DNA of 64,000 bases, from positions 2,235,001 to 2,299,000 of the forward strand of contig NZ_CP005083.1 in NCBI RefSeq assembly GCF_001563265.1, read 5' to 3'. Position numbers and translations under genes: made by a program. This stretch comes from Sphingobium sp. TKS. Lineage in GTDB: Bacteria; Pseudomonadota; Alphaproteobacteria; Sphingomonadales; Sphingomonadaceae. Positions 19,372-27,599 of this stretch are shown piece after piece (positions within the stretch are counted from its first letter, which is position 1; every line of letters starts with the position of its first letter). The notes below the pieces were generated by a model. The model was not told the DNA's origin. It did not search any database and saw only the letters and a list, made by a program, of their open reading frames with translations.

Positions 19372-21480
19372 ATGTTCTCACTGGCGCTCATGCTTGCAGC
19401 GATGTCTGCGGTGTCGGCCCCATGTGCGTCGTCTTCCGAGTCCGGATCGTCGCGCAACGTCCAAGCGCGAGATTTGGTCTCATTGCGGGATATTGGAGGG
19501 ATGGCTGATACCGAGCCTCCCTTCAGCATATCGCCGGACGGTCGCAAGGTCGCCTTGACCGTGCGCCAAGGAGATGCCGACAGGAACGTGTATTGCACCA
19601 CGCTTTATATTATCGATATCCGCAGTCGAAAGATCGATCTTGAACTCCCTATCGATGGCGAGCCGATCTTGGGAACTTTCGACAGACCGCCAGTTGCAGA
19701 TTTTGGCACCGGGGCCATCGAAACAATCATCCCGAGATGGTCCCCGGATGGTGAGAGGCTCGCCTTATTGCTGCGTCGGGAGGGCCGGACCCAGGTGTGG
19801 ATGCTGCCAAGCGCCGGCGGTACTCTCGCTCTGCTCTCGCGCTCCACTGAAGATGTTCGTGGATTTCGTTGGAGCGAGACTGGCGCGCAAATAATATTCA
19901 CTGTGAGGACACCCCCGCATCAGACGCAAGAGGGGCTTCAGGGCTATCGATACGATGATCGATGGTTACCAAATTGGGGACCGGCCCCCCGGCCTCCGGC
20001 AACCCCGTTTCAAACGTTCGCGATCGGCGTGGAGGGGCGCCATGACGTGCTGCCGATAGAAGCGGAACGCATAGCTGCAGAACCGCGTCGTCAACGTGCA
20101 TCTACCGGCGCCGAGGCATGGATCGGGTCAAAGGATCCAAGGTTTGTGAATTCTGCCACCACGATCGTCATCCGCCGGAACGACGGAACCGAGATGACGT
20201 GCGCCGATGCCATATGTTCGGACGTGGAGCAGATCTGGTTCGGCGATAATGGCAGCACCCTATTTTTCCTTTCGCGCGCTGGGTGGGCACGCAGCCTGAC
20301 GAAGATTTACTCCTGGCCGGTAACGCGCGCTCAACCACGCCTCCTATATCAAACTCGCGACCTCATCAGCGGATGTGCAAGTTCCCGAACGGATATCATC
20401 TGCGCCGCTGAGTCTGCAGCGGTGCCGCGACGGCTGATCACTATCGGCAAAGCCACGGGCGATCGCACGCTCCTGTTCGACCCCAATCCGCAATGGCATT
20501 CCCTGAAGGTCGGATCCGTAAGACATCTCGAGGATCGCAATCAATATGGTTTGCCGTACTTTGCTGAGCTTGTCCTTCCGCCCGGAACCGGCGAACGCCC
20601 GAAATTGCCGCTTGTGATCGTCGGCTATTATGCGCGGGGATTTTTGCGAGGTGGTGTCGGCGACAGCTACCCGATCTTCCCTTTGGCGTCCGCGGGCTAT
20701 GCCGTTCTAGTATATAATCGGCCCGTCTACTACGGTCTCGCGCAGCCAGTGAAGACGACGGAGGAAAGCACCCGGATCGGTGTCACGAATTGGATGGACA
20801 AGCGCAGCGTTTCATCGGCGATACTAACTACCGTAGATCGTCTTGTTCGCGAGGAAATCGTTGACCCTAAACGGATAGGCATCACTGGATTCAGCGATGG
20901 TGCTGACAAAGCACGCTATATGCTAGTTCATTCGCCGATCTTCGCGGCCGCCGCAATTTCCTCCTGTTGTGATGACCCTGTGTCCCTTCGAGCGATGCTG
21001 GGTCCGCTGCTTACGAAATCGGCGCTAGCGATGGGCTATCCAGGGTTCGATTACGGAAACGTGGAGCGTACAAAAGAATATTCCCTCGCGGCAAATGCGC
21101 ATCGAATAAGATCGCCCCTCCTGATTCAGACATCTGATCGCGAATACTTGTACGCTCTGGAAAGCGAACAGGCATTGCGTGCTAACGGTAAGCCCGTCGC
21201 TCTCTACGTATTTCCCGACGAGTATCATATTTTCTGGCAGCCTGCGCACCGGTTGGCTGCCTATGATCGAAGCATAGCGTGGTTCAATTTCTGGATGCTC
21301 GACAAATCATCAGGACCAGCCTCAATGATAACGGACATCGGATCTTGGCGGTCATTACAGGAAGCGTCGACATCGCTTAAGATTGGAACTAATGAAGCAG
21401 CAGGCCTTGTTCCGTCCAGAAACGGCACCAACTCTCAACGTCAACCAGTTCCAAGATTCGCAGAAAGTCCAAGCCCCTAG
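19372..21480 (+). CDS. Lasso-peptide isopeptidase (prolyl-oligopeptidase fold, AtxE-like)
   Basis: The AtxE family cleaves the isopeptide bond of a lasso ring and linearises the peptide. The protein has a signal peptide (MFSLALMLAAMSAVSAPC), a beta-propeller with SPDGRKVALTV and WSPDGERLALLL blades, and a C-terminal alpha/beta hydrolase. The triad is visible as the Ser in GFSDGAD (about residue 508), the Asp in QTSDREYL, and the His in FPDEYHIFW. ATG 19372 is preferred; a GTG at 19369 overlaps the receptor stop. It is tail-to-tail with the cyclase gene and overlaps it by 92 bases. An ordinary S9 peptidase is the alternative, but the neighbours make the lasso role much more likely. Confidence 0.88.
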   Translation: MFSLALMLAAMSAVSAPCASSSESGSSRNVQARDLVSLRDIGGMADTEPPFSISPDGRKVALTVRQGDADRNVYCTTLYIIDIRSRKIDLELPIDGEPILGTFDRPPVADFGTGAIETIIPRWSPDGERLALLLRREGRTQVWMLPSAGGTLALLSRSTEDVRGFRWSETGAQIIFTVRTPPHQTQEGLQGYRYDDRWLPNWGPAPRPPATPFQTFAIGVEGRHDVLPIEAERIAAEPRRQRASTGAEAWIGSKDPRFVNSATTIVIRRNDGTEMTCADAICSDVEQIWFGDNGSTLFFLSRAGWARSLTKIYSWPVTRAQPRLLYQTRDLISGCASSRTDIICAAESAAVPRRLITIGKATGDRTLLFDPNPQWHSLKVGSVRHLEDRNQYGLPYFAELVLPPGTGERPKLPLVIVGYYARGFLRGGVGDSYPIFPLASAGYAVLVYNRPVYYGLAQPVKTTEESTRIGVTNWMDKRSVSSAILTTVDRLVREEIVDPKRIGITGFSDGADKARYMLVHSPIFAAAAISSCCDDPVSLRAMLGPLLTKSALAMGYPGFDYGNVERTKEYSLAANAHRIRSPLLIQTSDREYLYALESEQALRANGKPVALYVFPDEYHIFWQPAHRLAAYDRSIAWFNFWMLDKSSGPASMITDIGSWRSLQEASTSLKIGTNEAAGLVPSRNGTNSQRQPVPRFAESPSP

Positions 21481-23137
21481 ACGGCCCCTCGCTTTTGCAG
21501 CACCGAGCAACGGCATCGCGGTCGAGTAGGTTCCGGTCAGCGAGCAATCCATTGGCGAGATAGTCACCGAGGCTTTTCCTATGCGCTTCAAAGAAGCGAC
21601 TATGCAAAGCTACTGGTGTTCCCTTTGTCGTGCGAGATACCAAGCTGGCAGGGAGGAGGTCGGAACAGGCTTTGCGCGCGATGAATCTGTCAAGGTCATT
21701 CTCGAACCACATCCATGTCGGAACAGATATTGCTCGCTCTACGATGGGCGAAGTCAGAAGTGGCGATACGCTCGTTACGTTGTCTGCTTGGGCGAAGCGT
21801 TCAAGATGATTATGCGCGACGACAAGCGATGCGACGTGGGCAGCCTTACCGGGCATGGTCGCCTCGGCTCGCATCAGCCAGGGATGTAGAATCGCGGGCC
21901 GCTCGATCTCCCGCAAAGTCGCGCCGAGCATGCTGCTATTGCGTGGCCACCGATAGCCGGTCGAGCCCGATAAAGCTCGTGCAACCCCCCTTAGCGCCGC
22001 GCTCCAAATCTGTGAGTATGATGCACCTGTCAAATTGGCGAGGGAACGAGATACACGCCCCGCCAATTTCAAGCTGCGCCCATGGAGTATCGCATCAGAA
22101 AGGGGGCGGGCTGACCGTAAAGAGCAAAATACGTTGTCGCCACCGTAGCCGTTAAAGATCATGCATGACTCTTCTTTGCACGCCAGTTTCCGTAGCGTCG
22201 AATCTACTCCCATCGCTAGGCCTCGATTTGTAGGCCGAGGCAGGAATGCGCGCATCGTCAAGCACGTTTCCAACTCTGGTGCGACGTAGGGAAGTACAAG
22301 CAACTCACATTTTAAATGCTCGGCGAGCCCTTGGGCGTAACGCCGTTCGTCCCCATACGGATCATCGGTGTAGAATGTCACAAGTGTTGTCTTTGTGCAA
22401 TCTCGAGAAGTAAGTGCAGCGATGATGGATGAATCCAGGCCCCCAGATACTGTTACAAGAGATTGTTTTGACACAGAGGACAGGCCTCTGTGAACCGTCT
22501 CCAGAGCACCTCTTAATTCGCGTGTGGCATCCTCATAGGTCATCTTAACGTCGACCACGATGTCCCAAGGAGACCAGACCGTACCGATGCTTATTCCGTT
22601 CCGTGTGATGGTTGCCTGCTCCCCAGGCAATAACTCTGTAACCCCGCGCAAGGCAGTCGCGGCATGAAAGTTTCCCGGGAACAGAAGCGTTTCTCCGAGG
22701 ACTGCCCAGTCGATGGCTGGTGTCAGGAACCCTCCCTTGACCAACAGGTCTACGTCTGACGAGAAGACAAACGCTCCGTCCGCCTCCATGAAGTAGCAAG
22801 GCTGGAGACCGGACGGGTCGCGGACGACGCTAACCCTACCGTCTACATGTCTTTTGATTGAAACAAATGAACCCCAGCGTTCACGAAGAATTTCCGCATG
22901 CTTGTCACACTTACGAATTTCGCTAACTGAACGCTGATCGCCGGACGGCGAGAAGCTCAAACCTATTGTGTAAATGTCGCCGTCGACAGAATGCTGGGAC
23001 TTCGGGATATCATTACAATACAATGTAGCTTGTTTGAAAGCGAACGCAAGTTTCAGGCCCGCACTTTGGAATGGTAGCGCAGAATGTTGTCTTGGCTCAT
23101 TATTGTCAATTGCTACTCGGCAGATGAAGCGGCTCAC
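21389..23137 (-). CDS. Lasso-peptide macrolactam synthetase (C protein, asparagine-synthetase-like)
   Basis: This enzyme activates the side-chain carboxylate of the ring residue with ATP and joins it to the new N-terminus of the core. The N-terminal half resembles the glutaminase domain but lacks the catalytic Cys2 (it begins MSR). The PP-loop SGGLDSS is at 231-237 and the synthetase motif FNGYGGDNVF follows. At 582 residues it matches lasso C proteins. It starts four bases after the B gene stop. Confidence 0.92.
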   Translation of the reverse strand: MSRFICRVAIDNNEPRQHSALPFQSAGLKLAFAFKQATLYCNDIPKSQHSVDGDIYTIGLSFSPSGDQRSVSEIRKCDKHAEILRERWGSFVSIKRHVDGRVSVVRDPSGLQPCYFMEADGAFVFSSDVDLLVKGGFLTPAIDWAVLGETLLFPGNFHAATALRGVTELLPGEQATITRNGISIGTVWSPWDIVVDVKMTYEDATRELRGALETVHRGLSSVSKQSLVTVSGGLDSSIIAALTSRDCTKTTLVTFYTDDPYGDERRYAQGLAEHLKCELLVLPYVAPELETCLTMRAFLPRPTNRGLAMGVDSTLRKLACKEESCMIFNGYGGDNVFCSLRSARPLSDAILHGRSLKLAGRVSRSLANLTGASYSQIWSAALRGVARALSGSTGYRWPRNSSMLGATLREIERPAILHPWLMRAEATMPGKAAHVASLVVAHNHLERFAQADNVTSVSPLLTSPIVERAISVPTWMWFENDLDRFIARKACSDLLPASLVSRTTKGTPVALHSRFFEAHRKSLGDYLANGLLADRNLLDRDAVARCCKSEGPSRGLDFLRILELVDVESWCRFWTEQGLLLH

Positions 23138-23141
23138 GACG

Positions 23142-23795
23142 CTATACGCCCAGGATTGGTGTGAAGGTTGTTACCTTGTCAAGTTCGTCGTTCAGGACGC
23201 AGTGGTCGCGTTGGAGCCAGCAATGGGCTAGAAACGGCGTGGAGCGCACGCCCACGACGACAGTGCATCTGATACGGGCAATTCCAAGATGCCACGCAGC
23301 CGCAAGGGACTTTTCCACGCAGCGGTCATGTCGTCCGGCGAATAGGGCTGCCTTTCGGTGTGCCGCTATTAGGAGCGCGGTTCGAGCCCCGTCATTCGAC
23401 AGGTATGCTTCATCACGTCTTACCCAACGCAGGGTTAAGGGGACTGCCCTGATGCCGAATTGCTTCAATGCTATACGTGCTGCCAATTGCAGCACCAATG
23501 CAACAGCAATTGAGAGCCCGCTTGGTCTTAATTGGGCTGCTTCACCAAGTGTCGTTCGAGCTGGCTGCGGGCTGGGCTGGCAAAGCGTGGAGCGTGGAGA
23601 GTGCAAATCAATGCCAAGACGAGAGAGCGACCGGAGGGCAGCCTCGTCGACCGGACTCAGGAAACCTTCTTCGCATAGACGAGAGAACGCCTGCTCAGCG
23701 GTATGTGGCAGTGAAAAATATCGATTGCCCGCCACGTCGAGGAGAATTGTTCGGCCGCCCGTCCGCGTGAAATATATCTGAGGGTGAATGGCCAT
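23142..23795 (-). CDS. Lasso-peptide B protein: RRE plus leader peptidase
   Basis: A fused B protein of 217 residues. The N-terminal 80 residues are the PqqD-like recognition element that binds the leader (IYFTRTGG, TILLDVAGNRYFSLP). The C-terminal part is the transglutaminase-like cysteine protease that removes the leader, with Cys159 (HDRCVEKSLAAAWHL), His191 (FLAHCWL) and Asp203 (LNDELDK). The frame is open up to 23846, overlapping the precursor stop. ATG 23795 is chosen because the RRE begins right there and the longer form would span the hairpin. Confidence 0.92.
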   Translation of the reverse strand: MAIHPQIYFTRTGGRTILLDVAGNRYFSLPHTAEQAFSRLCEEGFLSPVDEAALRSLSRLGIDLHSPRSTLCQPSPQPARTTLGEAAQLRPSGLSIAVALVLQLAARIALKQFGIRAVPLTLRWVRRDEAYLSNDGARTALLIAAHRKAALFAGRHDRCVEKSLAAAWHLGIARIRCTVVVGVRSTPFLAHCWLQRDHCVLNDELDKVTTFTPILGV

Positions 23796-23812
23796 ATTGC
23801 GCCTATCACGAA

Positions 23813-23836
23813 CGGGCGCGCGCAAGCGCGCGCCCG
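23813..23836 (-). promoter_or_regulatory. Strong stem-loop between the precursor and B genes
   Basis: A perfect 10-base stem (CGGGCGCGCG pairing with CGCGCGCCCG) around a 4-base loop, seven bases after the precursor stop. No run of T follows, so it is unlikely to be a full terminator. Hairpins here in other lasso operons protect the 3' end of the short A message or lower read-through, giving more precursor than enzymes. That role is inferred. Confidence 0.75.
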
Positions 23837-23842
23837 AGGCGA

Positions 23843-23980
23843 TCATTCCGGATCGAGGCCGGGACCGAAGGCCAGACCAGTCAGTTCATCCGGTTGGCCC
23901 ATCGATTGTAGTCCCTTGGTTTCCTCGGTGACAGCACCGAGATCGATGAGGTCGTCGTCCAGTTCATTCTCGCGGCTCAT
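23843..23980 (-). CDS. Lasso-peptide precursor (A gene), 45 residues
   Basis: ATG 23980 with GGAGGA upstream. The leader is residues 1-22 (MSRENELDDDLIDLGAVTEE, then Thr-Lys), with the Thr at position -2 that lasso leader peptidases need. The core is 23 residues starting GLQSMGQPD and ending GPGLDPE. Asp9 of the core is the expected ring partner of Gly1, giving a nine-residue ring as in astexin-1, whose core starts GLSQGVEPD. Residues Leu14-Phe16 are possible plugs. B and C follow on the same strand. The mature peptide is apparently undescribed, but that needs a database check. Confidence 0.93.
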   Translation of the reverse strand: MSRENELDDDLIDLGAVTEETKGLQSMGQPDELTGLAFGPGLDPE

Positions 23981-24146
23981 GGTGTCCTCCATTCGCATTG
24001 GGTACTGCGGTGTGCAGCACGCCAGATCCTATCCGCGCGGAGGTTGATCACCGATCTGATAAGCTATCATTGACGACACGAGTTGTGACGCAGTCATGGC
24101 GGGCGGTGATAGTAAACCGGTCGAATGTGTCGTTTCTGGCACGAAT

Positions 24147-24794
24147 TCAGTCGGATCGGCCGCCGTGAACCATGCCGCCGACCGCGGCGACCAGGTCTGT
24201 TACGCGACGGAGGCGGCGCCTGTGGTAGGCCCATATGGCTGTCATCAGGTCCGAGGTTCTACCGGTCACGGTCAAGGCTTGGACCGCCCCGAGCTCATCG
24301 GCCACGCCGCCGAGTACTAAAGGCTCTCTGAGTCTCACCACATGAAGGCGCTCACCAGCGGCAAGGATTGCACTGCGATGTTGTGCGTTTGGTGAATGAC
24401 CCGCAATATGCGAGAAGAGGTTCGCCGCAGCGGCCGCGATAGCCGCTGCTGCGATCAGGTTGGTCAGGCTTTCGAACTCTTCGCGGGGTCGTTCTGGTGC
24501 GGCGCGTTTCCCGACATGGAGAGCATTGCGGAGAAGCTGGCCATGCCAAAAGTAGAGATCGCGAAGGCCGTCTTCCGTGATGTCGGGGACATCAAAGCCG
24601 CCTCCCGGATGAAGCTTCAGCAGCTTCTCGCCGACAAGGCAGTACGCTGCACTGCGAACAGGGCTGATGCTCACACCATATTCTACGGCGAGAGCGCGTT
24701 CTACGAGCCGAGTGCGTGGAGGAAAGCGGCCCCCGATGATGTCCGCCTTCAATTGCTCATAGATACGCGTGGTCGTTACCGGATCGGAGGACAT
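24147..24794 (-). CDS. GntR-family transcriptional regulator (FCD type)
   Basis: The N-terminal winged helix reads TRIYEQLKADIIGGRFPPRTRL, then VEYGVSISPVRSAAYCLVGE, typical of FadR/VanR-type GntR proteins. A mostly helical effector domain follows. ATG 24794 is chosen where the domain begins; the frame runs on to 25034 without protein-like sequence. It sits 166 bases upstream of the precursor gene in the same direction, so it is a likely controller of the A-B-C operon. The effector is unknown. Confidence 0.8.
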   Translation of the reverse strand: MSSDPVTTTRIYEQLKADIIGGRFPPRTRLVERALAVEYGVSISPVRSAAYCLVGEKLLKLHPGGGFDVPDITEDGLRDLYFWHGQLLRNALHVGKRAAPERPREEFESLTNLIAAAAIAAAAANLFSHIAGHSPNAQHRSAILAAGERLHVVRLREPLVLGGVADELGAVQALTVTGRTSDLMTAIWAYHRRRLRRVTDLVAAVGGMVHGGRSD

Positions 24795-25337
24795 GGATCG
24801 CGCTTCACGGATAGGCCGAAGCGCGGAATACGGTCGCTCGTGCAAGGAGATCGAGCCAAGACCAGGGATGGCACCCGTTACGGACGGCCCGCGTTTTCGT
24901 TCGATCGAAGCGGCGGATTTGTGAGAACGAACGCCGTTGGAGGATGACAGGCTGCCGTCCTGGAGTTCGAAGAGGCCGACTGAGCTGCGCGTTGCCGTAG
25001 CGCGGAATTTCGCCATTCGCCAATCGCACGCCAACTCTCCTTACAGGTGCAGCGGCTCCGAATGTCGAATGATCGGTTCAACTCATTGTCCGGTCAAAAA
25101 GAATTAGTCTCGCATGCGATAGTATTCTCAGGGCTTCGCTCGGTTGCCCTGAGCTCCCAGATACGACTAGCTATCGAACGCTTCGGCATTAAGCAGCGGC
25201 ATGAGCCCCCGTTCGGCCGCGACGACACGCGCTTGGGTGAGGGGCTTTTAGGTGGCGACCCGCGCGCCCGCTAACTCAGCTGTGTGCCAAGCCTGTCGTC
25301 GGACAGGACGAGAACACCACCCCGCTCCAACACGATT
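24795..25337. other. Gene-poor stretch between GntR and a dead toxin gene
   Basis: About 540 bases without a convincing gene. On the - strand near 25276-25320 a short piece (VLVLSDDRLGTQLS then stop) looks like the tail of a lost protein, but nothing joins to it. Confidence 0.4.
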
Positions 25338-25469
25338 TCAAGCGTTCGCAATTTCCAGCCTGACGATGTAGCTCCGAACCTGCGCACTACCTCATTGCTT
25401 GCGCGTGTAGCGAATGATGTCCCGCAAATCCGCTTCCGCCGCCCTTGTCAGGATGTGGCTGGCGGTCAA
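25338..25469 (-). pseudogene. Remnant of a ParE-type toxin gene with in-frame stop
   Basis: A TTG at 25469 overlaps the antitoxin stop by four bases, as in intact systems. The reading starts TASHILTRAAEADLRDIIRY and TRKQ, typical of RelE/ParE toxins, then meets TGA at 25392-25394, where relatives have Trp (TGG). After the stop the frame goes on with GSAQVRSYIVRLE and stops again at 25338. The rest of the toxin, with its catalytic C-terminal part, is missing. Confidence 0.75.
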
Positions 25470-25720
25470 GCGCGGCTGTCCTCGTCCAACTCTTCCTCAA
25501 CGATTGCACCAATGCTCCGGGGCGATACGTCGCCCGCCAAGCCCTCCGCGATCCGCCGGCCCAACAGGGTTTTCAGCTCCTGCCATGGCTGATCTTCCCC
25601 CGCACCGGCCGGAAACAGCCGCTCGATCGCATATTGCCTGATCGTCTTGCCGTGGAGGGCGGCCAAAGCCTTCAGGGTCTGATGCTGCCGATCTGTAATG
25701 TCGATGGTCAACCGACTCAT
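25466..25720 (-). CDS. ParD/StbD-like ribbon-helix-helix antitoxin
   Basis: The N-terminus (SRLTIDITDRQHQTLKALAALHGKTIRQYAIERLF, given here in outline) has the strand-helix-helix pattern of RHH antitoxins. The acidic tail (IVEEELDED) would bind the toxin. ATG 25720 has GAGG upstream. Its partner toxin downstream is a pseudogene, so this antitoxin is now an orphan, perhaps kept for repression or to protect from related toxins. Confidence 0.8.
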   Translation of the reverse strand: MSRLTIDITDRQHQTLKALAALHGKTIRQYAIERLFPAGAGEDQPWQELKTLLGRRIAEGLAGDVSPRSIGAIVEEELDEDSRA

Positions 25721-25805
25721 GATTGCCTCACACATAGGAACGGACTCACATTAGCACAAATGTGGGTCCGTTCTTATGCAGCGCTAATGCAGCCCGAAAT
25801 CGCTC

Positions 25806-26201
25806 TCATGCCGTCTCGATGTCCGTATGGGGGAAGTCATCGCCCTTGTAGAGCAGCGCGACGCGGGCCTGTCTTGCACAGGCATAGGCAAAGCAATCGC
25901 CGAAGTTCAGATTGGCGGGATGGCGCGATTTCCCGAACCGGTCGTAGGCCTCGATCGCGATCGCGCGCGCCTCCGGCGAGACCGCCACGACCACGATGTC
26001 GGCTAGGCGCAAGAACTGTTCGACCGCATCATGCGCGTCGCGCACCTCGAGTCCGAGATTGCGGGCGACCGCGATCACGGACTCCCAGATCGCAAGCGGA
26101 GAGGTGAGGCGCTCCTGGGCCTTCTGCAGCCTCGCCAGGAGCTCATGGCCGTCATTTTCGTCGCACAGGATCGCGGTGAGCGCAGAGGCATCGACGAACA
26201 T
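25806..26201 (-). CDS. vapC: PIN-domain toxin VapC
   Basis: A 131-residue PIN RNase with all acidic positions in place: MFVDASALTAIL, the Glu in SPLAIWESVIAV, and the Asp pair region LNFGDCFAYACA. It starts on the last base of the vapB stop (one-base overlap), so the two are coupled. Confidence 0.9.
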   Translation of the reverse strand: MFVDASALTAILCDENDGHELLARLQKAQERLTSPLAIWESVIAVARNLGLEVRDAHDAVEQFLRLADIVVVAVSPEARAIAIEAYDRFGKSRHPANLNFGDCFAYACARQARVALLYKGDDFPHTDIETA

Positions 26202-26446
26202 CAGCTCTCCCCGTAGAGGCTGTCGATGAAGGCCTTGTCGCTCTTGATCGTTTTCCGCGGATTCCCGCGCGCGCGAAGGGCACGGGCAAATTCGAGGCCC
26301 CGCTCCACAAGGGACGGGACCGCCTCTTCACGCTCCAGCTCATGCTGAAGCGCGCTGCGAACCGCTTCCTTCTTGCTGATCCGCCGTAGCATCGCCAGCC
26401 GTTCTGCCATGCGCGCGACCTCGGCATCCTTCACATAGAGCGCCAT
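26201..26446 (-). CDS. vapB: VapB-type antitoxin
   Basis: Small 81-residue antitoxin of the Rv0623-like transcription-factor class: MALYVKDAEVARMAERLA, then SKKEAVRSALQHELER. The C-terminal helix would wrap the toxin. AGGAGG lies just upstream and sits inside an inverted repeat. Confidence 0.85.
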   Translation of the reverse strand: MALYVKDAEVARMAERLAMLRRISKKEAVRSALQHELEREEAVPSLVERGLEFARALRARGNPRKTIKSDKAFIDSLYGES

Positions 26447-26449
26447 CGC

Positions 26450-26466
26450 ATATCCTCCTTGGATAT
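26450..26466. promoter_or_regulatory. Inverted repeat over the vapB ribosome site
   Basis: ATATCC and GGATAT flank five bases that include the AAGGAGG ribosome site on the - strand. A second ATATCC lies just upstream. A TATATA box at about 26470 may be the -10. The likely role is binding of VapB/VapBC for self-repression. Confidence 0.45.
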
Positions 26467-26541
26467 TGGATATATAGAAGTGGCTATCAAGTCACAAGTT
26501 CGAGGTTGGCACTTGCCTGCCGAGGCCGCCGAGGCGTCAGC

Positions 26542-26940
26542 TCACTCGTTCGCCCAAAGCGAACCGAGCGAATCCATGAGTTCGTCAAACGAAGACCGCA
26601 TCTCCGGCGTCAACCTGACGTTTATCCGCCGGTTGTCCATCGGATCGAGCATCCGTTCGACCACGCCCAGCCTGGCCAGGCGCCTGGACTGCCGATGCGG
26701 GTTGGCAGGTGGGGCCCCCGGCGCCAGACAGGTCTGGTAGACCAGGCGTCCCTCGAATTCGGCGAGATAGATATCGAGCAAAATGTCCCAGAGCGGATTC
26801 GACACGAAGATCTTGTCGATCAGCCGTCCGGCGATTTCCCGCTCCGCGATCAGAAGCCGGCACACCCGGGCGCGTCGCTCTGCCGCCAAGCTGGTTTCTC
26901 TATCGACGGTGGGAAGGCAGGCCTGCGCGCCGCAGTTCAC
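26542..26940 (-). CDS. Winged-helix DNA-binding protein, relative of the gene at 9993
   Basis: A 132-residue protein with NPLWDILLDIYLAEFEGRLV, then PANPHRQSRRLARLGVVER and MLDPMDNRRINVRLTP, the same helix-wing layout as the protein at 9993-10490 (WDILLDLHGAE, KGLVVRTRDPKDRRRIHLRLTP). It probably binds DNA as a MarR-like dimer. The start at 26940 is the longest option; the domain itself begins near residue 30. Confidence 0.7.
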   Translation of the reverse strand: MNCGAQACLPTVDRETSLAAERRARVCRLLIAEREIAGRLIDKIFVSNPLWDILLDIYLAEFEGRLVYQTCLAPGAPPANPHRQSRRLARLGVVERMLDPMDNRRINVRLTPEMRSSFDELMDSLGSLWANE

Positions 26941-27599
26941 TTGCCCGCACTCGCAATCTGGGCACCGGTCGCGGTGACGTTGGCCTCCCGCGGGGCGGGG
27001 ATCGGCATTTTCTGCCCGAGGAGAGGAGGGACGAACGCTCCGGTTGCGTGGACCTTGGTCGGGAGCCTGGCTCGCGTGCGTTGCTGAGCCGGTTCGGTAG
27101 CCCGCCTCCCGCTCAGCGGCGCAGCCAACCGGTCCTCGCCAGGCCGCAGGCGCCCCAGACCGGGAGCGGCAGGTAACGACGATAGCATCTCCTCCTCCTC
27201 AGTCCGAAGGCTCGCCCGACAGGGCCAGCGAACGAGACCTTGCGCCCGCTCGGCGATGCGCCGGCACGATCGTGTTGCAGCAAGACCGCCCGATCCGAGC
27301 GTGACAATAGCATGACAAGCCAGCAAGTTCCGCCGTTTCCTTCGGAAATCGTTGCCAGAATGGGAGCATGTGCGGCCAACCCTTGATCAGCCGGACCGTG
27401 GCCAGTGTATTCGGTCTTCTCTCTCTCTTTGGCCGCTGGCTGAGCTTCGGCTCCATTCCCACCGACGCTCGGCAACTCGTTGGCCACGCGCGTGCGTCAA
27501 GCACCGGACCGATGCACTGCGAAAGGAAGGAAAGAGGGTGGGGAACTGGCGGCGCCAGGTGGCCTGAATGGTCCGGCCTCCGCCGCCAGGAGTAACACC
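26941..27599. other. Gene-poor stretch before the ParB-like gene
   Basis: About 660 bases in which frames on both strands are Arg/Pro/Gly-rich shadows. No centromere-like array of repeats is obvious, though a ParB-binding site could lie here. The promoter of the 27.6 kb operon is expected near its right end. Confidence 0.4.

Noticed and set aside
23142..23846. Longer B protein starting at 23846
   Set aside because: It would begin inside the precursor stop and run through the hairpin with Arg-rich text. ATG 23795 fits the RRE start.
23981..24146. Second lasso precursor upstream of the first
   Set aside because: The only short frame there (22 codons) has no Gly core, no Thr at -2 and no ring residue.
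26941..27599. Short frames on both strands before the ParB-like gene
   Set aside because: All are Arg/Pro/Gly-rich without ribosome sites or recognisable motifs.
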